Assembly: GCF_029023825.1 (NCBI RefSeq)
Contig: NZ_CP118957.1
Location: 1,507,794-1,571,793, forward strand
Direction of reading: 5' to 3'
Length of the DNA stretch: 64,000 bases
Source: Enterococcus saccharolyticus subsp. saccharolyticus
GTDB lineage: Bacteria > Bacillota > Bacilli > Lactobacillales > Enterococcaceae
Shown: piece by piece, positions 10,288 to 20,288 of the stretch
Position numbering within the stretch: position 1 is the first letter of the stretch
How the letters are laid out: the number at the start of each line of letters is the position of its first letter
The notes under the pieces: generated by a model
The model's input: only the letters and a program-made list of their open reading frames with translations
What the model was told of the DNA's origin: nothing
Database searches by the model: none
Translations under genes and position numbers: made by a program

Positions 10288-10702
10288 GGCATTTCCCTCC
10301 ACAACTTGATCTTGTTTCAAAGAATGGATTTCCGGTATCAACTTTAATATCATCCGAAATGCAATGAGCAATTTTGATACCCATTTCATCTAAAATTCCT
10401 TGTAACTCTGTTTCTGAAAATCGAAATTCTGCAACTAACGGATGCAAATCCAACACACGTTTTGATTTTCTTAACGCACGTTGTTTCTCACGATGATCGG
10501 GGGCATAACCACCATATGCTGCCACACGATCAAAGGCATCTTTTTTACTTAAAAAATCAGTACGAATAGCTTGAACTTCCGAATTTTCATATAATACTTT
10601 TTTATTTCCAATATAAGATTGAAATGTTTGGCTATTTTTCAAACATGACAACACTTTCTGTACTTGGTCTTCTATCTCAAAAAATTGATCATCGTAAATC
10701 AA
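10277..10702 (-). CDS. ylbF: YlbF family regulator (RicF-type)
   Basis: A 141-residue YlbF/YmcA-family helical protein. In B. subtilis YlbF (RicF) joins YmcA and YaaT in the Ric complex, which carries Fe-S clusters and directs RNase Y processing of mRNAs. The C-terminal CGGKCHVG supplies the Cys residues expected of an iron-sulphur-binding RicF. It overlaps the upstream YlbC-like gene by 4 nt and ylbG by 11 nt. Assignment is strong; complex formation in this organism is inferred. Confidence 0.87.
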   Translation of the reverse strand: MIYDDQFFEIEDQVQKVLSCLKNSQTFQSYIGNKKVLYENSEVQAIRTDFLSKKDAFDRVAAYGGYAPDHREKQRALRKSKRVLDLHPLVAEFRFSETELQGILDEMGIKIAHCISDDIKVDTGNPFFETRSSCGGKCHVG

Positions 10703-11829
10703 TTGGCGTCACTGTCCTCTGTTTTATTTTCTAATTGCTGTAATAAGACTACCACATTCTCTTTTGAAAAGGCAATCCCTAAAGACTCAGGTTCTTGATG
10801 CATAAACCGAGTATGCAAATAAGGTGTACTATACCATGTCAAAATCGTAAACATCGGATCATAGACGGGTAATTCCAAATAAACATTTGCCGTATCTGTC
10901 GAAAATTCTTTGAGTACATCTTCCATTTCCGTACGAGACAATGTAAAGCGACCATCTTCTGTGCCATTTTGAATTCTCTTCAACTGCTGTGTACGTTCAG
11001 TCGTTAAAAATTCCTCCGTTTTCGCGAAAAATCCGCCTAAAATTTGCTCACCAAGCATTTGATTTTTCGCATCCAATATAAATTCCGGTAAACGATCATA
11101 ATTTCTTAAAAATTGAAAGAGATATTTGCTTTGTTCTTGTTTGTTTTGATTAATAACTTCCCAATCAGCAGTTTCTTCTGTGGTAAAACGTGGCGATACA
11201 CCATCTGTTACTTGATAAGGTGCGAGCTTTAATAACGTCTCTTTGTCCAAATACATGACACTATATAACGAACTTTCCCCTTTTTTCTGACTGAAAAATA
11301 AAATAGCAAACGTCCTATTATCAAAAGCAATCAATGGACGATAATTCATATCATCTTCCATTAATTCAAAAGCAATCGTTTTCCCTTCATAATTCAACGT
11401 AAAATTGGGATAAATCATGGTAATTTTTGCCAATTCATTCATCGTCATCCCGAATCGAAAAGGCGCAATCGTGTCATTTTCTTTTCCTAAAAATTTGATA
11501 CTAGTAATACGTTTATCTTCTGTGTTGACTTCTACATATGTCTGATCGTCTATTGTATAGCGATGTATAACAAAAGAAAATCCAGAAGAATAAACCTCTT
11601 CTGGATTTCCATAAACCGTTTCGAAATCCGCTAGTTTTTGCCCAATCCATTTGGCAAATCCATCCGTCGCAATTGGTTCATAGTTCCAAGATGTCGCCGG
11701 TGGTTCTCTACGAATTTCATTTTTATTAGACGGATCAGAGGAAACTTGAGGAAACCACACAGGATACATATACAATAGGAAAATACACCCTATGAAAATC
11801 ACACTAAATAAGATTCCTCGATGTTTCAT
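10699..11829 (-). CDS. CAP-associated domain protein, YlbC-like
   Basis: The 376-residue protein has an N-terminal signal-anchor (residues 6-24) and two repeats typical of the CAP-associated N domain: IGQKLADFETVYGNPEE and APFRFGMTMNELAKI. The C-terminal third lies where B. subtilis YlbC has its CAP/SCP domain, but I see none of the usual CAP signature residues, so this domain appears degenerate. It is exported or membrane-anchored, with its bulk outside the cell. Its place between pyc and ylbF matches ylbC in Bacillus. Function unknown. Confidence 0.72.
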   Translation of the reverse strand: MKHRGILFSVIFIGCIFLLYMYPVWFPQVSSDPSNKNEIRREPPATSWNYEPIATDGFAKWIGQKLADFETVYGNPEEVYSSGFSFVIHRYTIDDQTYVEVNTEDKRITSIKFLGKENDTIAPFRFGMTMNELAKITMIYPNFTLNYEGKTIAFELMEDDMNYRPLIAFDNRTFAILFFSQKKGESSLYSVMYLDKETLLKLAPYQVTDGVSPRFTTEETADWEVINQNKQEQSKYLFQFLRNYDRLPEFILDAKNQMLGEQILGGFFAKTEEFLTTERTQQLKRIQNGTEDGRFTLSRTEMEDVLKEFSTDTANVYLELPVYDPMFTILTWYSTPYLHTRFMHQEPESLGIAFSKENVVVLLQQLENKTEDSDAN

Positions 11830-11847
11830 GCTGATTCCAGCCTCTCA

Positions 11848-14800
11848 TTATTTTTCTGCTACTTCGATTAATAAATCTCCTGATGAAATTGGTTCACCTT
11901 CTGTAACATATACGTGATCAACTGTTCCGTCAAAACGTGCTTCAATGGATGTTTCCATCTTCATTGCTTCTGTAACTAACAATGTGTCGCCACGTTTTAC
12001 TTGGTCACCTTTTTTCACTAAAACTTGTAAAACAGATCCAGACATTGTTGCACCAATTTGTTCTTTGTTTGTTGGTTCAGCTTTACGCTTAGCAACAACA
12101 GTGCTCTTAATTGAGGTATCTTTCACTGTAATTTCACGACGTTGGCCGTTCAAGTTAAAGAATAATGTACGGTTTCCTTCAATATCCGCATCGCCAATTT
12201 CATCTAAGCGAATAATCAAGTTTTTACCTTTTTCGATTTCAACATTGATTTTTTCACCTGGACGCATCCCATTAAAGAATGTTGGTGTATCCAATACTTT
12301 AATATCAGCAAATTGATCATACGCTTTACGATAAGCTAAGAAAATTTCTGGATACATCAAGTAGCTTAATACTTCATCATGCTGTGGTTCATAACCGATT
12401 AATTCAGCTAACTCTGCTTTAACTTCTTCAAAATCAACTGGTTTTGCCAAAGCACCTGGACGCTCTGTATATGCTGGACGGTCTTTGATGATAATTTTTT
12501 GTAATTTCTCAGGGAATCCACCAGTTGGTTGTCCTAATTCTCCTTGGAAGAAAGTAATCACTGATTCTGGGAAGCTAATTGACTCACCACGTTCATACAC
12601 ATCTTCTTCTGTTAGATCATTTTGAACCATGAATAACGCCATATCGCCTACTACTTTAGAAGAAGGCGTTACTTTTACGATGTCACCAAACATCATATTC
12701 ACTGTATGGTACATTTTCTTAATTTCATCCCAACGATCGCCTAAGCCAACCGCTTTTGCTTGTTGTTGCAAGTTAGAATATTGTCCACCTGGCATTTCAT
12801 GCATGTATACTTCTGTTTGAGGAACGTTCAAGCCACTTTCAAATGGTTGGTAATACATACGTACATCTTCCCAATAATGGTTTAACTCTTGAACATTTTC
12901 AATATTAATATCTGGTACACGTTTACCATTTACTAATGCGTAGTATAAACTGCTCATGCTTGGCTGACTAGTATTACTACTCATCGCACTCATTGCCACG
13001 TCAACAATATCAACACCGGCTGTTACAGCTGCAGAGTAAGTGATAATCCCATTTCCGCTTGTATCATGCGTATGCAAGTGAATCGGTACATCGACTGTAT
13101 CTTTTAATTCACTAATTAAACGATAAGAAGCTTGAGGTTTTAACAATCCTGCCATATCTTTAATAGCAATTGTATGTGCACCTAGCGCTTGTAACTCTTT
13201 TGCCATATCTTTGTAGTATTGCATTGAATATTTCGCTCTAGAAGGATCATTAATATCTCCTGTATAACAAATGGTTGCTTCAGCAATTTTTCCAGCATCG
13301 CGAACAGCTTGAATACTTTTCTCCATTTGTGGAATCCAGTTCAAGCTATCAAAGATACGGAAGACATCAATTCCTTGATGTGCTGCTTCATTGATAAATT
13401 CAACTAACACGTTATCTGGATAATTTGAGTAACCTACAGCATTTGAACCACGGAACAACATTTGTAGCAATGTATTTGGCATTTTTTTACGTAAAATACG
13501 TAATCTTTCCCATGGATCTTCTGTTAAGAAACGATAAGCTACGTCAAATGTCGCGCCACCCCACATCTCACTTGAGAATAATTGTGGAATTGCTTCTTCT
13601 GTTTTGCTAGCAATTTTTTCTAAATCATGGGTACGTACACGTGTTGCCAATAAACTTTGATGCGCATCACGGAACGTTGTATCTGTCAACAAGACATTTT
13701 TTTGTTCTTTAATCCACTCAACAACGCCATCTGCACCTTTTGTATCCAAGATGTTTTTAGCCGTTACTAAGTTTTCAACGCGCTCTAATTTTTTCGGCAT
13801 ACGTGGTTCATCAAAGAAACGTTTTTGTTGTTTCTCGATACCAGGGAAACCATTGACTGTGATTTCACCAATGTATTTCATTGTTTTATTTCCGCGGTCA
13901 CGAGTACGTGGGAATTCAAACAGTTCTGGTGTTGTATCGATGAAAATCGTTTTTGCATCACCGGAACGGAATTGAGGATGACGAACAACATTACGCATAA
14001 ATGGAATATTTGTTTCCACACCACGGATACGGAATTCTTTCAAGCAACGTTCCATTTTATTAATTGCTTGTTGGAAAGTGGAACCATGTGTACATACTTT
14101 TACTAATAAAGAGTCAAAGTAAGGTGTTACAACCGCACCAGCGTATGCATTTCCCACATCTAAACGCACACCAAAACCACCTGGTGAACGATACGTATCA
14201 ATTTTACCTGTATCCGGCATAAAACCGTTCAATGGATCTTCTGTTGTGACACGACATTGAATGGCTGCACCTTTAAATGTAATATTTTCTTGCGTTGGAA
14301 TACCGATTTCTGTATGCAAGTTTTTGCCTTGCGCAATTAAAATTTGTGTAGTTACAATATCAATATCTGTAATCATTTCTGTAATTGTATGCTCTACTTG
14401 GACACGTGGGTTTACTTCGATGAAATAGAATTTATCATTTTCTACTAAGAATTCCACTGTTCCAGCATTCACATAATTGACATGTTTCATCAATTGAACC
14501 GCTGCATTACAGATTGCCGCACGTTGTTCATCATTTAAGGAGACACATGGAGCAACTTCTACAACTTTTTGGTGACGACGTTGAACCGAGCAATCGCGCT
14601 CAAATAAGTGAACAACATTTCCATGAGAGTCCCCTAAAATTTGTACTTCGATATGCTTTGGATTACCGATATATTTTTCAACATATACTTCATCACTACC
14701 AAAAGCTGCTTTCGCTTCACTTTTCGCACGTTCATAACCATCACGTGCTTCTTTTTCATCATGAGCCACACGCATTCCGCGTCCGCCTCCGCCAAGAGCT

Positions 14801-15276
14801 GCTTTAATCATAACTGGATAGCCATGATTATTGGCGAATTCTAAAACACCTTCAACGGTTTCAACTGGACCATTTGACCCAGGAATGGATTGAATACCTG
14901 CTGCAATCGCTGCCTCTTTGGCTTTAATTTTATCCCCAAAAATATCTAAATGATGTGGTGTAGGGCCAATGAAAATAATTCCCTCTTCTTCACAACGTTT
15001 AGAAAATTCTAGGTTTTCTGATAAGAAACCATAACCTGGATGAATCGCTTCAGCGCCTGATTCTTTTGCAACACGAATAATATCTTCAATATCTAAGTAA
15101 GCATCAATTGGGCGTTTGCCTTTACCGACTAAATACGCTTCATCTGCTTTAAAACGATGAACAGAATATTCATCTTCCTCTGCATAGATTGCTACTGTTT
15201 TTATTTTTAATTCTACACACGCTCGAAATACTCGAATCGCGATTTCTCCACGGTTCGCAACAAGAATTTTTTTCAT
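11848..15276 (-). CDS. pyc: Pyruvate carboxylase
   Basis: The 1142-residue enzyme converts pyruvate, bicarbonate and ATP to oxaloacetate, replenishing C4 acids for aspartate synthesis. Domains in order: biotin carboxylase with the ATP-grasp glycine loop KAALGGGGRGMR and the EVNPRVQVEHT motif; the carboxyltransferase TIM barrel starting LLTDTTFRDAHQS, with metal-binding HLHTHDTSG; and the biotin carrier domain with EAMKMET, whose Lys is biotinylated. The start at 15276 has GAGGAG 7 nt upstream; the codon before it (UUG) is less likely. It follows ftsW by 26 nt, as in Bacillus (ylaN-ftsW-pycA). Confidence 0.97.
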   Translation of the reverse strand: MKKILVANRGEIAIRVFRACVELKIKTVAIYAEEDEYSVHRFKADEAYLVGKGKRPIDAYLDIEDIIRVAKESGAEAIHPGYGFLSENLEFSKRCEEEGIIFIGPTPHHLDIFGDKIKAKEAAIAAGIQSIPGSNGPVETVEGVLEFANNHGYPVMIKAALGGGGRGMRVAHDEKEARDGYERAKSEAKAAFGSDEVYVEKYIGNPKHIEVQILGDSHGNVVHLFERDCSVQRRHQKVVEVAPCVSLNDEQRAAICNAAVQLMKHVNYVNAGTVEFLVENDKFYFIEVNPRVQVEHTITEMITDIDIVTTQILIAQGKNLHTEIGIPTQENITFKGAAIQCRVTTEDPLNGFMPDTGKIDTYRSPGGFGVRLDVGNAYAGAVVTPYFDSLLVKVCTHGSTFQQAINKMERCLKEFRIRGVETNIPFMRNVVRHPQFRSGDAKTIFIDTTPELFEFPRTRDRGNKTMKYIGEITVNGFPGIEKQQKRFFDEPRMPKKLERVENLVTAKNILDTKGADGVVEWIKEQKNVLLTDTTFRDAHQSLLATRVRTHDLEKIASKTEEAIPQLFSSEMWGGATFDVAYRFLTEDPWERLRILRKKMPNTLLQMLFRGSNAVGYSNYPDNVLVEFINEAAHQGIDVFRIFDSLNWIPQMEKSIQAVRDAGKIAEATICYTGDINDPSRAKYSMQYYKDMAKELQALGAHTIAIKDMAGLLKPQASYRLISELKDTVDVPIHLHTHDTSGNGIITYSAAVTAGVDIVDVAMSAMSSNTSQPSMSSLYYALVNGKRVPDINIENVQELNHYWEDVRMYYQPFESGLNVPQTEVYMHEMPGGQYSNLQQQAKAVGLGDRWDEIKKMYHTVNMMFGDIVKVTPSSKVVGDMALFMVQNDLTEEDVYERGESISFPESVITFFQGELGQPTGGFPEKLQKIIIKDRPAYTERPGALAKPVDFEEVKAELAELIGYEPQHDEVLSYLMYPEIFLAYRKAYDQFADIKVLDTPTFFNGMRPGEKINVEIEKGKNLIIRLDEIGDADIEGNRTLFFNLNGQRREITVKDTSIKSTVVAKRKAEPTNKEQIGATMSGSVLQVLVKKGDQVKRGDTLLVTEAMKMETSIEARFDGTVDHVYVTEGEPISSGDLLIEVAEK

Positions 15277-15302
15277 CAAACCACTCCTCTTTCACTTCTA
15301 TA

Positions 15303-16469
15303 TCAATAATTTAATTGATAGCTTTTTTTCTTTTCATCCGCACTAATATTCAGTACAAAACCAATACAGATAGAAAATACCAGTAAACTGGAACCACCCT
15401 GACTGATAAACGGGAACGTAATTCCGGTTAAAGGAATAATACCCGTAATTCCACCTAGGTTGATAAATACTGAAATTAAAAACAATGAGCCAATTCCGAT
15501 ACACATCATCGAATTGAACGCATCATTTGAACGAATGCCAATTAATATGATACGTGCAATCATATAAAATAATAAACCTAAAATAATGATTGCCACGATT
15601 AGTCCTAATTCTTCCACCACTATTGAAAATGCAAAATCGGTATGGGCAAATTTAAGGAATCCTTTTTTTTGAATACTATTACCTAAACCACGACCTAATA
15701 GTCCACCATTAAACATCGCGTAATAGCCATGAATTAGTTGGTGACCTTTCCCAAATTCATCACCGAATGGATCGCGAAAAATCGCAAAGCGGGATATAAC
15801 GTGTGCTGGTAAAAAATATTTCCCGACAAGATTAACTAAAGTGACAGTCAAAAAACTACCCACTATCCCAATAATGCCAGTATATAATGTATAGAGGTAA
15901 TTAACCCCACTACTTAACAACATAATCATCACTAACAAAACAATAACTGCTGCGTTCCCAAAATCGGGATAACACATGATGACAACAATTTGAAGTCCAA
16001 TAATCATTAACAAACCTTTGACACTGGCAAAAAAATCTTCATGAATCATATGTTGACGTTGTGCTAGATTGGTAGCTAAAAACCATATCACGATCAATTT
16101 CAGAAATTCTACCGGCTGAATGGTTCCTAGACTTCCCAGTTTAATCCATCCATACGCTCCATTTGTTGCTTCTTTATCAAATAAAAAAACCACAAATAAC
16201 GAAAGGGTGACAATAATCATCACGATTTGTAACAATTTCTTATTTTTTAAAAAATCTGTCTTCATCTTGTAAATAACAAAAATCGTAAATAAACTTAACA
16301 GCCAAAAAGCAAATTGTAATAATGCTTGACGGGTTGTACTCTGTCCACTTTCTAGCATAACATACGTTGTAGTACTATAAACCATCATTAGCCCAACAAC
16401 GCTCAAAATAAGATACGGGATCAGGATACCTAAGTCTAACAGGTGCCGTTTTTTTATATCTTTAGGCAA
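15303..16469 (-). CDS. ftsW: Cell-division peptidoglycan polymerase FtsW
   Basis: A 388-residue SEDS-family glycosyltransferase with about ten membrane segments that polymerises lipid II at the division septum together with its class-B PBP. The family signatures NAAVIVLLVMIMLLSSGVNYL and GLPLTG-type FPFISQGGSSLL near the C-terminus are present. The start codon is UUG at 16469 with AAGGAGG 8 nt upstream. RodA and SpoVE are related; linkage to ylaN and pyc supports FtsW. It is cotranscribed with ylaN (3-nt gap). Confidence 0.92.
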   Translation of the reverse strand: MPKDIKKRHLLDLGILIPYLILSVVGLMMVYSTTTYVMLESGQSTTRQALLQFAFWLLSLFTIFVIYKMKTDFLKNKKLLQIVMIIVTLSLFVVFLFDKEATNGAYGWIKLGSLGTIQPVEFLKLIVIWFLATNLAQRQHMIHEDFFASVKGLLMIIGLQIVVIMCYPDFGNAAVIVLLVMIMLLSSGVNYLYTLYTGIIGIVGSFLTVTLVNLVGKYFLPAHVISRFAIFRDPFGDEFGKGHQLIHGYYAMFNGGLLGRGLGNSIQKKGFLKFAHTDFAFSIVVEELGLIVAIIILGLLFYMIARIILIGIRSNDAFNSMMCIGIGSLFLISVFINLGGITGIIPLTGITFPFISQGGSSLLVFSICIGFVLNISADEKKKSYQLNY

Positions 16470-16472
16470 GTC

Positions 16473-16772
16473 CTAAACCTCCTTGCCTATTTCGTTTGCC
16501 CGTGTTTCCTCGTATACTTCATTGTATAGTTGATTCAAGTCTTTTTCTAAATCACTTAATAATTGTTGACCTACTTCATTTGCGACAATTCCTAAACGAA
16601 TAGCGAATGTAACCTGCCTTGACAAACCATACATTTGAGTATCTACAACTTCTTCAAAAGCCTTACATTGAGAAATACATAAGCTATTTTTTTGATTGCG
16701 AATTAACATACGAATACGATCTGCTTCTTGTACAAGAAGATCTAATGCTAGTTCTGGAGAAATAGATCCCAT
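16473..16772 (-). CDS. ylaN: YlaN (UPF0358) family protein
   Basis: A 99-residue all-helical protein matching YlaN, opening SPELALDLLVQEADRIRMLI and continuing CKAFEEVVDTQMYGLSRQV. In B. subtilis and staphylococci YlaN has been tied to iron homeostasis through interaction with Fur. AGGAGG precedes the ATG. It leads the ylaN-ftsW-pyc operon from an extended -10 promoter at 16802-16810. Confidence 0.88.
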   Translation of the reverse strand: MGSISPELALDLLVQEADRIRMLIRNQKNSLCISQCKAFEEVVDTQMYGLSRQVTFAIRLGIVANEVGQQLLSDLEKDLNQLYNEVYEETRANEIGKEV

Positions 16773-16801
16773 TTTCGCTCCCTCCTATCTTTCGTTTCAT
16801 T

Positions 16802-16810
16802 ATTATAGCA
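16802..16810 (-). promoter_or_regulatory. Extended -10 promoter of ylaN-ftsW-pyc
   Basis: On the minus strand TGCTATAAT (TG-n-TATAAT) lies about 30 bp upstream of ylaN without a good -35. In the remaining 363-bp gap (16773-17135) I see only the typA terminator and a direct repeat TGAAACAT at 16974-16981 and 16992-16999 of unknown meaning. Confidence 0.55.
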
Positions 16811-17090
16811 CAACTTTCTATAGAATTGGATGTTTCAAATCACTAAGTTTTAACAAAAAATTGATAAAAACGAACAAAATCTTTGTAAATCACGTTTTTT
16901 TAAGAAGTTCAAACAAAATTCCGCTATATTTTTTTTATTCATTCGCTTTTCTTACAACCATTCAAACAATTTGTGAAACATCAACCGAATATGAAACATT
17001 TAGCCGCTTTCTATTGTAACTAAAATAAATCAAAACCTTATTATATCAACTTTTTATTTAGTCAATTCTTAAAGTTTCCCACAGATTGAC

Positions 17091-17126
17091 AAAAAAAGCC
17101 ATCGAAATTCCTTCGATGGCTTTTTT
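17091..17126 (-). terminator. Terminator of typA
   Basis: AAAAAAGCCATCGAA and its exact complement flank a 5-nt loop, ending in a T-run on the minus strand. Confidence 0.93.
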
Positions 17127-17135
17127 AAAATAAAA

Positions 17136-18971
17136 TTATTCAGCTTTTTTCTTTTTCTTCGCTGCTTTTTCACGTTCGTTTTTGTTTAAGATTTGTTTAC
17201 GTAAACGAATGCTTTCTGGCGTTACTTCACAGTACTCATCGTCATTTAAAAATTCTAAAGACTCTTCTAAAGATAAAATACGTGGTTTTTTGATAACTGA
17301 CGTTTGGTCTTTATTAGCCGAACGCACGTTAGTCATTTGTTTTGCTTTTGTAATATTAACTGTTAAGTCGTTATCACGAGAATTCTCCCCAACAATCATA
17401 CCTTCATATACTTCTGTTGTTGGTTCTACAAAAACTGTTCCACGTTCTTCAATACTCATAATAGAGTAAGTTGTCGCTTTACCTGTATCAATAGAAACTA
17501 ACGCACCGTGGTGACGACCACCAATTTGTGTTGGAATCATTGGTAAGTATTGATCGAATGTGTGGTTCATAATTCCATAGCCACGTGTCATTGATAAGAA
17601 TTCATTTGTATAACCGATTAATCCACGAGCTGGTGCCAAGAAGACAAGTCTTACTTGACCATTTCCTGTATTAATCATATCTTGCATTTCTGCTTTACGT
17701 GTACCTAAAGATTCGATAACTGAACCCATATATTCTTCTGGTGTGTCAATTTGTACACGTTCAAAAGGTTCACATTTCACACCGTCAATTTCACGTTCGA
17801 TAACTTCAGGGCGTGATACTTGTAATTCATAGCCTTCGCGTCGCATATTTTCAATTAAAATTGATAAATGCAATTCACCACGACCAGAAACTGTCCATGA
17901 ATCAGGTCCAAGTGGTTCAACACGTAAAGATACATCTGTTTGTAATTCTGACATTAAACGTTCTTCAATTTTACGAGAAGTGATATATTTACCTTCACGA
18001 CCAGCAAAAGGAGAGTTATTTACTAAGAATGTCATTTGTAACGTTGGCTCATCAATATGCAGAATTGGTAACGCATCTTGATGGCTTGCAGGTGTTACTG
18101 TTTCTCCTACAAAGATATCTTCCATACCAGAAACAGCAATTAAGTCACCCGCTTGCGCTTCTTGAATTTCGACTTTTTGTAAACCGAAGAAACCAAATAA
18201 TTTTGTTACACGGAATTGTTTAACAGAACCGTCTAATTTCATTAAGGCTACACTGTCGCCAACTTTAATTCTTCCACGGAAGACACGACCAATACCAATA
18301 CGTCCTACGTAATCATTGTAATCTAATAAAGATACTTGGAATTGTAATGGTTCATCGCTATTATCAACTGGAGCAGGAATGTTTTCTAAGATAGTATCAA
18401 AAATTGGTGCCATTGTTTTTTCTTGATCTGCTGGATCATCTGATAAGCTAGATGTTCCGTTTAATGCTGATGCATAAATAACTGGGAAATCTAATTGATC
18501 ATCATCTGCACCTAATTCAATAAATAATTCTAATACTTCATCAACAACGTGTTCTGGACGAGCAGAAGGTTTGTCAATTTTATTTACAACAACGATTGGT
18601 GTTACGCGTTGTTCCAAAGCTTTTTTCAATACGAAACGTGTTTGAGGCATTGTTCCTTCGTAAGCATCTACGACTAATACTACACCGTCTACCATTTTCA
18701 TGATACGTTCAACTTCTCCACCGAAGTCCGCGTGTCCAGGAGTATCCATGATGTTGATACGAGTTCCTTTGTAATCTACAGCAGTATTTTTTGCTAAGAT
18801 TGTAATTCCGCGTTCTTTTTCAATGGCATTAGAGTCCATTGCACGTTCTTGTAATTGTGTACGCGCATCCAATGTATCGGATTGTTTTAATAATTCATCT
18901 ACTAATGTTGTTTTACCGTGGTCGACGTGGGCAATAATAGCTACGTTTCTAATATCATCTCTATGTTTCAA
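17136..18971 (-). CDS. typA: Ribosome-associated GTPase TypA/BipA
   Basis: The 611-residue translational GTPase has [10 protein letters not shown] (P-loop), [14 protein letters not shown] (switch II) and [13 protein letters not shown] (base recognition) in the G domain, followed by EF-G-like domains II, III and V and the BipA-specific C-terminus ending in a Lys-rich tail. BipA binds ribosomes and supports subunit assembly and stress growth, notably in the cold. It is monocistronic between its own -10 region and a strong terminator. Confidence 0.96.
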   Translation of the reverse strand: MKHRDDIRNVAIIAHVDHGKTTLVDELLKQSDTLDARTQLQERAMDSNAIEKERGITILAKNTAVDYKGTRINIMDTPGHADFGGEVERIMKMVDGVVLVVDAYEGTMPQTRFVLKKALEQRVTPIVVVNKIDKPSARPEHVVDEVLELFIELGADDDQLDFPVIYASALNGTSSLSDDPADQEKTMAPIFDTILENIPAPVDNSDEPLQFQVSLLDYNDYVGRIGIGRVFRGRIKVGDSVALMKLDGSVKQFRVTKLFGFFGLQKVEIQEAQAGDLIAVSGMEDIFVGETVTPASHQDALPILHIDEPTLQMTFLVNNSPFAGREGKYITSRKIEERLMSELQTDVSLRVEPLGPDSWTVSGRGELHLSILIENMRREGYELQVSRPEVIEREIDGVKCEPFERVQIDTPEEYMGSVIESLGTRKAEMQDMINTGNGQVRLVFLAPARGLIGYTNEFLSMTRGYGIMNHTFDQYLPMIPTQIGGRHHGALVSIDTGKATTYSIMSIEERGTVFVEPTTEVYEGMIVGENSRDNDLTVNITKAKQMTNVRSANKDQTSVIKKPRILSLEESLEFLNDDEYCEVTPESIRLRKQILNKNEREKAAKKKKKAE

Positions 18972-19013
18972 TTTTATTTGCTCCTTTTAATTTGGCTTTA
19001 CACTTGACGAGTA

Positions 19014-19057
19014 ATTATAACAAATAATCTTTCTGAAAACTAGTGAAAAGTTTTCAG
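19014..19057 (-). promoter_or_regulatory. typA promoter with an inverted repeat over the -35 region
   Basis: TATAAT lies at 19019-19014 on the minus strand. No good -35 is visible; instead CTGAAAAC (19033-19040) and GTTTTCAG (19050-19057) form a perfect 8-bp inverted repeat across the -35 position, as for a repressor or activator operator. The protein that would bind is unknown. Confidence 0.45.
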
Positions 19058-19072
19058 TTGCACATTTTTTTT

Positions 19073-19119
19073 CAAAAAAAGAAAAAACTTCAAAGTTAGG
19101 GGTTGCTAACTCTGAAATT
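19073..19119 (-). terminator. Terminator of suhB
   Basis: TCAGAGTTAG / CTAACTTTGA form a stem 10 nt downstream of the suhB stop, followed by TTTTTTCTTTTTTT on the minus strand. Confidence 0.8.
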
Positions 19120-19126
19120 TTCCATC

Positions 19127-19903
19127 TTAATTATTCGCTTGTTGTGATAATACTAACATTTCTTCGTATGCGTGAGGAGTTCCTGCTAAGAAACGCTCAC
19201 GACCATCTAATTTTAATTTTCGACCAGTGATATGGCTCATTTTCATCCCTAAGGCTTCAATTAAGACACCACCGGCTGCATAATCCCAAGGAGCAAGATT
19301 TGAAACATAACCAACGCGACGGCCTAACACCATCCCCATTAATTCTAATCCAGCACACCCAGACATACGAACGCCCATCGAACGATCTCCCATAATTTGT
19401 GCATTATGACTATTTCGGGCATACATTGCAGCATTCATGCCCAATAAGCCTTCACTTAAAGGAATATCTGCTGGTTGAGGAACGCGTTCTTCATTTAAGA
19501 ATACTCCGATGTCACGACCACCCCATAAAAGTTGTCCTTTCATCACGTCATAAATAAATCCTAATATACCTTGACCTTCTTCATAAACTGCTAGCATGAT
19601 ACAAAAATTTTCGCGTTCTAATACAAAATTCATTGTACCATCAACCGGATCAATAATGAATACACGACCACTCCATTTGTCCAAATGATCTTGTCCATTC
19701 TCTTCGCCTAAAATTCTAGCTTGTGGATCAAAAGCAACAATTTTTTTCACAAAATAATCTTGTGTCATTTTGTCAACATTGGTGACTAAATCTTTGCGAT
19801 CCGTTTTAGTATCAACTGTTAATTGATTAGCCAAAAGTGCGGTTTTAATCATTTCACCTGCTTCAGTCATCCAGTGCTTGATTTCACTAATTAATATTTG
19901 CAT
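19127..19903 (-). CDS. suhB: Inositol monophosphatase family protein (SuhB-like)
   Basis: A 258-residue Mg-dependent phosphatase with GEEN (66-69), DPVDGTMNF (85-93) and the late WDYAAGG motif that together form the metal site of the IMPase family. Substrates may be inositol or other phosphates (including 3'-phosphoadenosine phosphate in relatives). It starts 5 nt after the UPF0223 gene, the same neighbourhood as yktA-yktC in Bacillus. Family call is firm, substrate unknown. Confidence 0.9.
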   Translation of the reverse strand: MQILISEIKHWMTEAGEMIKTALLANQLTVDTKTDRKDLVTNVDKMTQDYFVKKIVAFDPQARILGEENGQDHLDKWSGRVFIIDPVDGTMNFVLERENFCIMLAVYEEGQGILGFIYDVMKGQLLWGGRDIGVFLNEERVPQPADIPLSEGLLGMNAAMYARNSHNAQIMGDRSMGVRMSGCAGLELMGMVLGRRVGYVSNLAPWDYAAGGVLIEALGMKMSHITGRKLKLDGRERFLAGTPHAYEEMLVLSQQANN

Positions 19904-19908
19904 GATGG

Positions 19909-20184
19909 TTATCCTTTCATTTTCAACTTACCAGTAGAATTATTTTTCGCTTCTTGTACTGTTCGATACAACGAATAACCAGATAACTCTTCAAATTCTC
20001 TACCTAAGCGACGTTCTTCACCAATGCTACGAACGACTGTTTTAAATGCTTGATGTGTTTTCAAAAATTTTTCTGTAGGTATACCTTTTTCATAAGCTTG
20101 TTCTAATGCATCCCACATGTTCATGACTAGCACCATTTCATCTGTTGTCCAGTCTAAATTTAAAGGATATTGATACTCTCTCAT
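19909..20184 (-). CDS. UPF0223 family protein (YktA-like)
   Basis: A 91-residue protein whose opening YQYPLNLDWTTDEMVLVMN and the later FKTVVRSIGEERRLGREFEE are characteristic of the UPF0223/YktA family of Bacilli. Function unknown. It is first in a two-gene operon with suhB. Confidence 0.85.
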   Translation of the reverse strand: MREYQYPLNLDWTTDEMVLVMNMWDALEQAYEKGIPTEKFLKTHQAFKTVVRSIGEERRLGREFEELSGYSLYRTVQEAKNNSTGKLKMKG

Positions 20185-20261
20185 ATAGTTCCCTCACTTT
20201 ACTCTCTTCTTGTTTAGTTTATCATAGATATCTTACGAGTAAAACAATTGTCTTGAAAATG

Positions 20262-20288
20262 AAAAAAAGCTGATTTTCTCAGCTTTTT
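20262..20288 (-). terminator. Terminator after the yxeA pseudogene
   Basis: AAAAAGCTGA and TCAGCTTTTT form a perfect 10-bp stem with a 5-nt loop, starting at the stop codon of the gene. Confidence 0.88.

Noticed and set aside
16696..17019. Plus-strand frame covering the ylaN promoter region
   Set aside because: No ribosome site, and Phe/Ser/Tyr-rich composition typical of AT-rich noncoding DNA.
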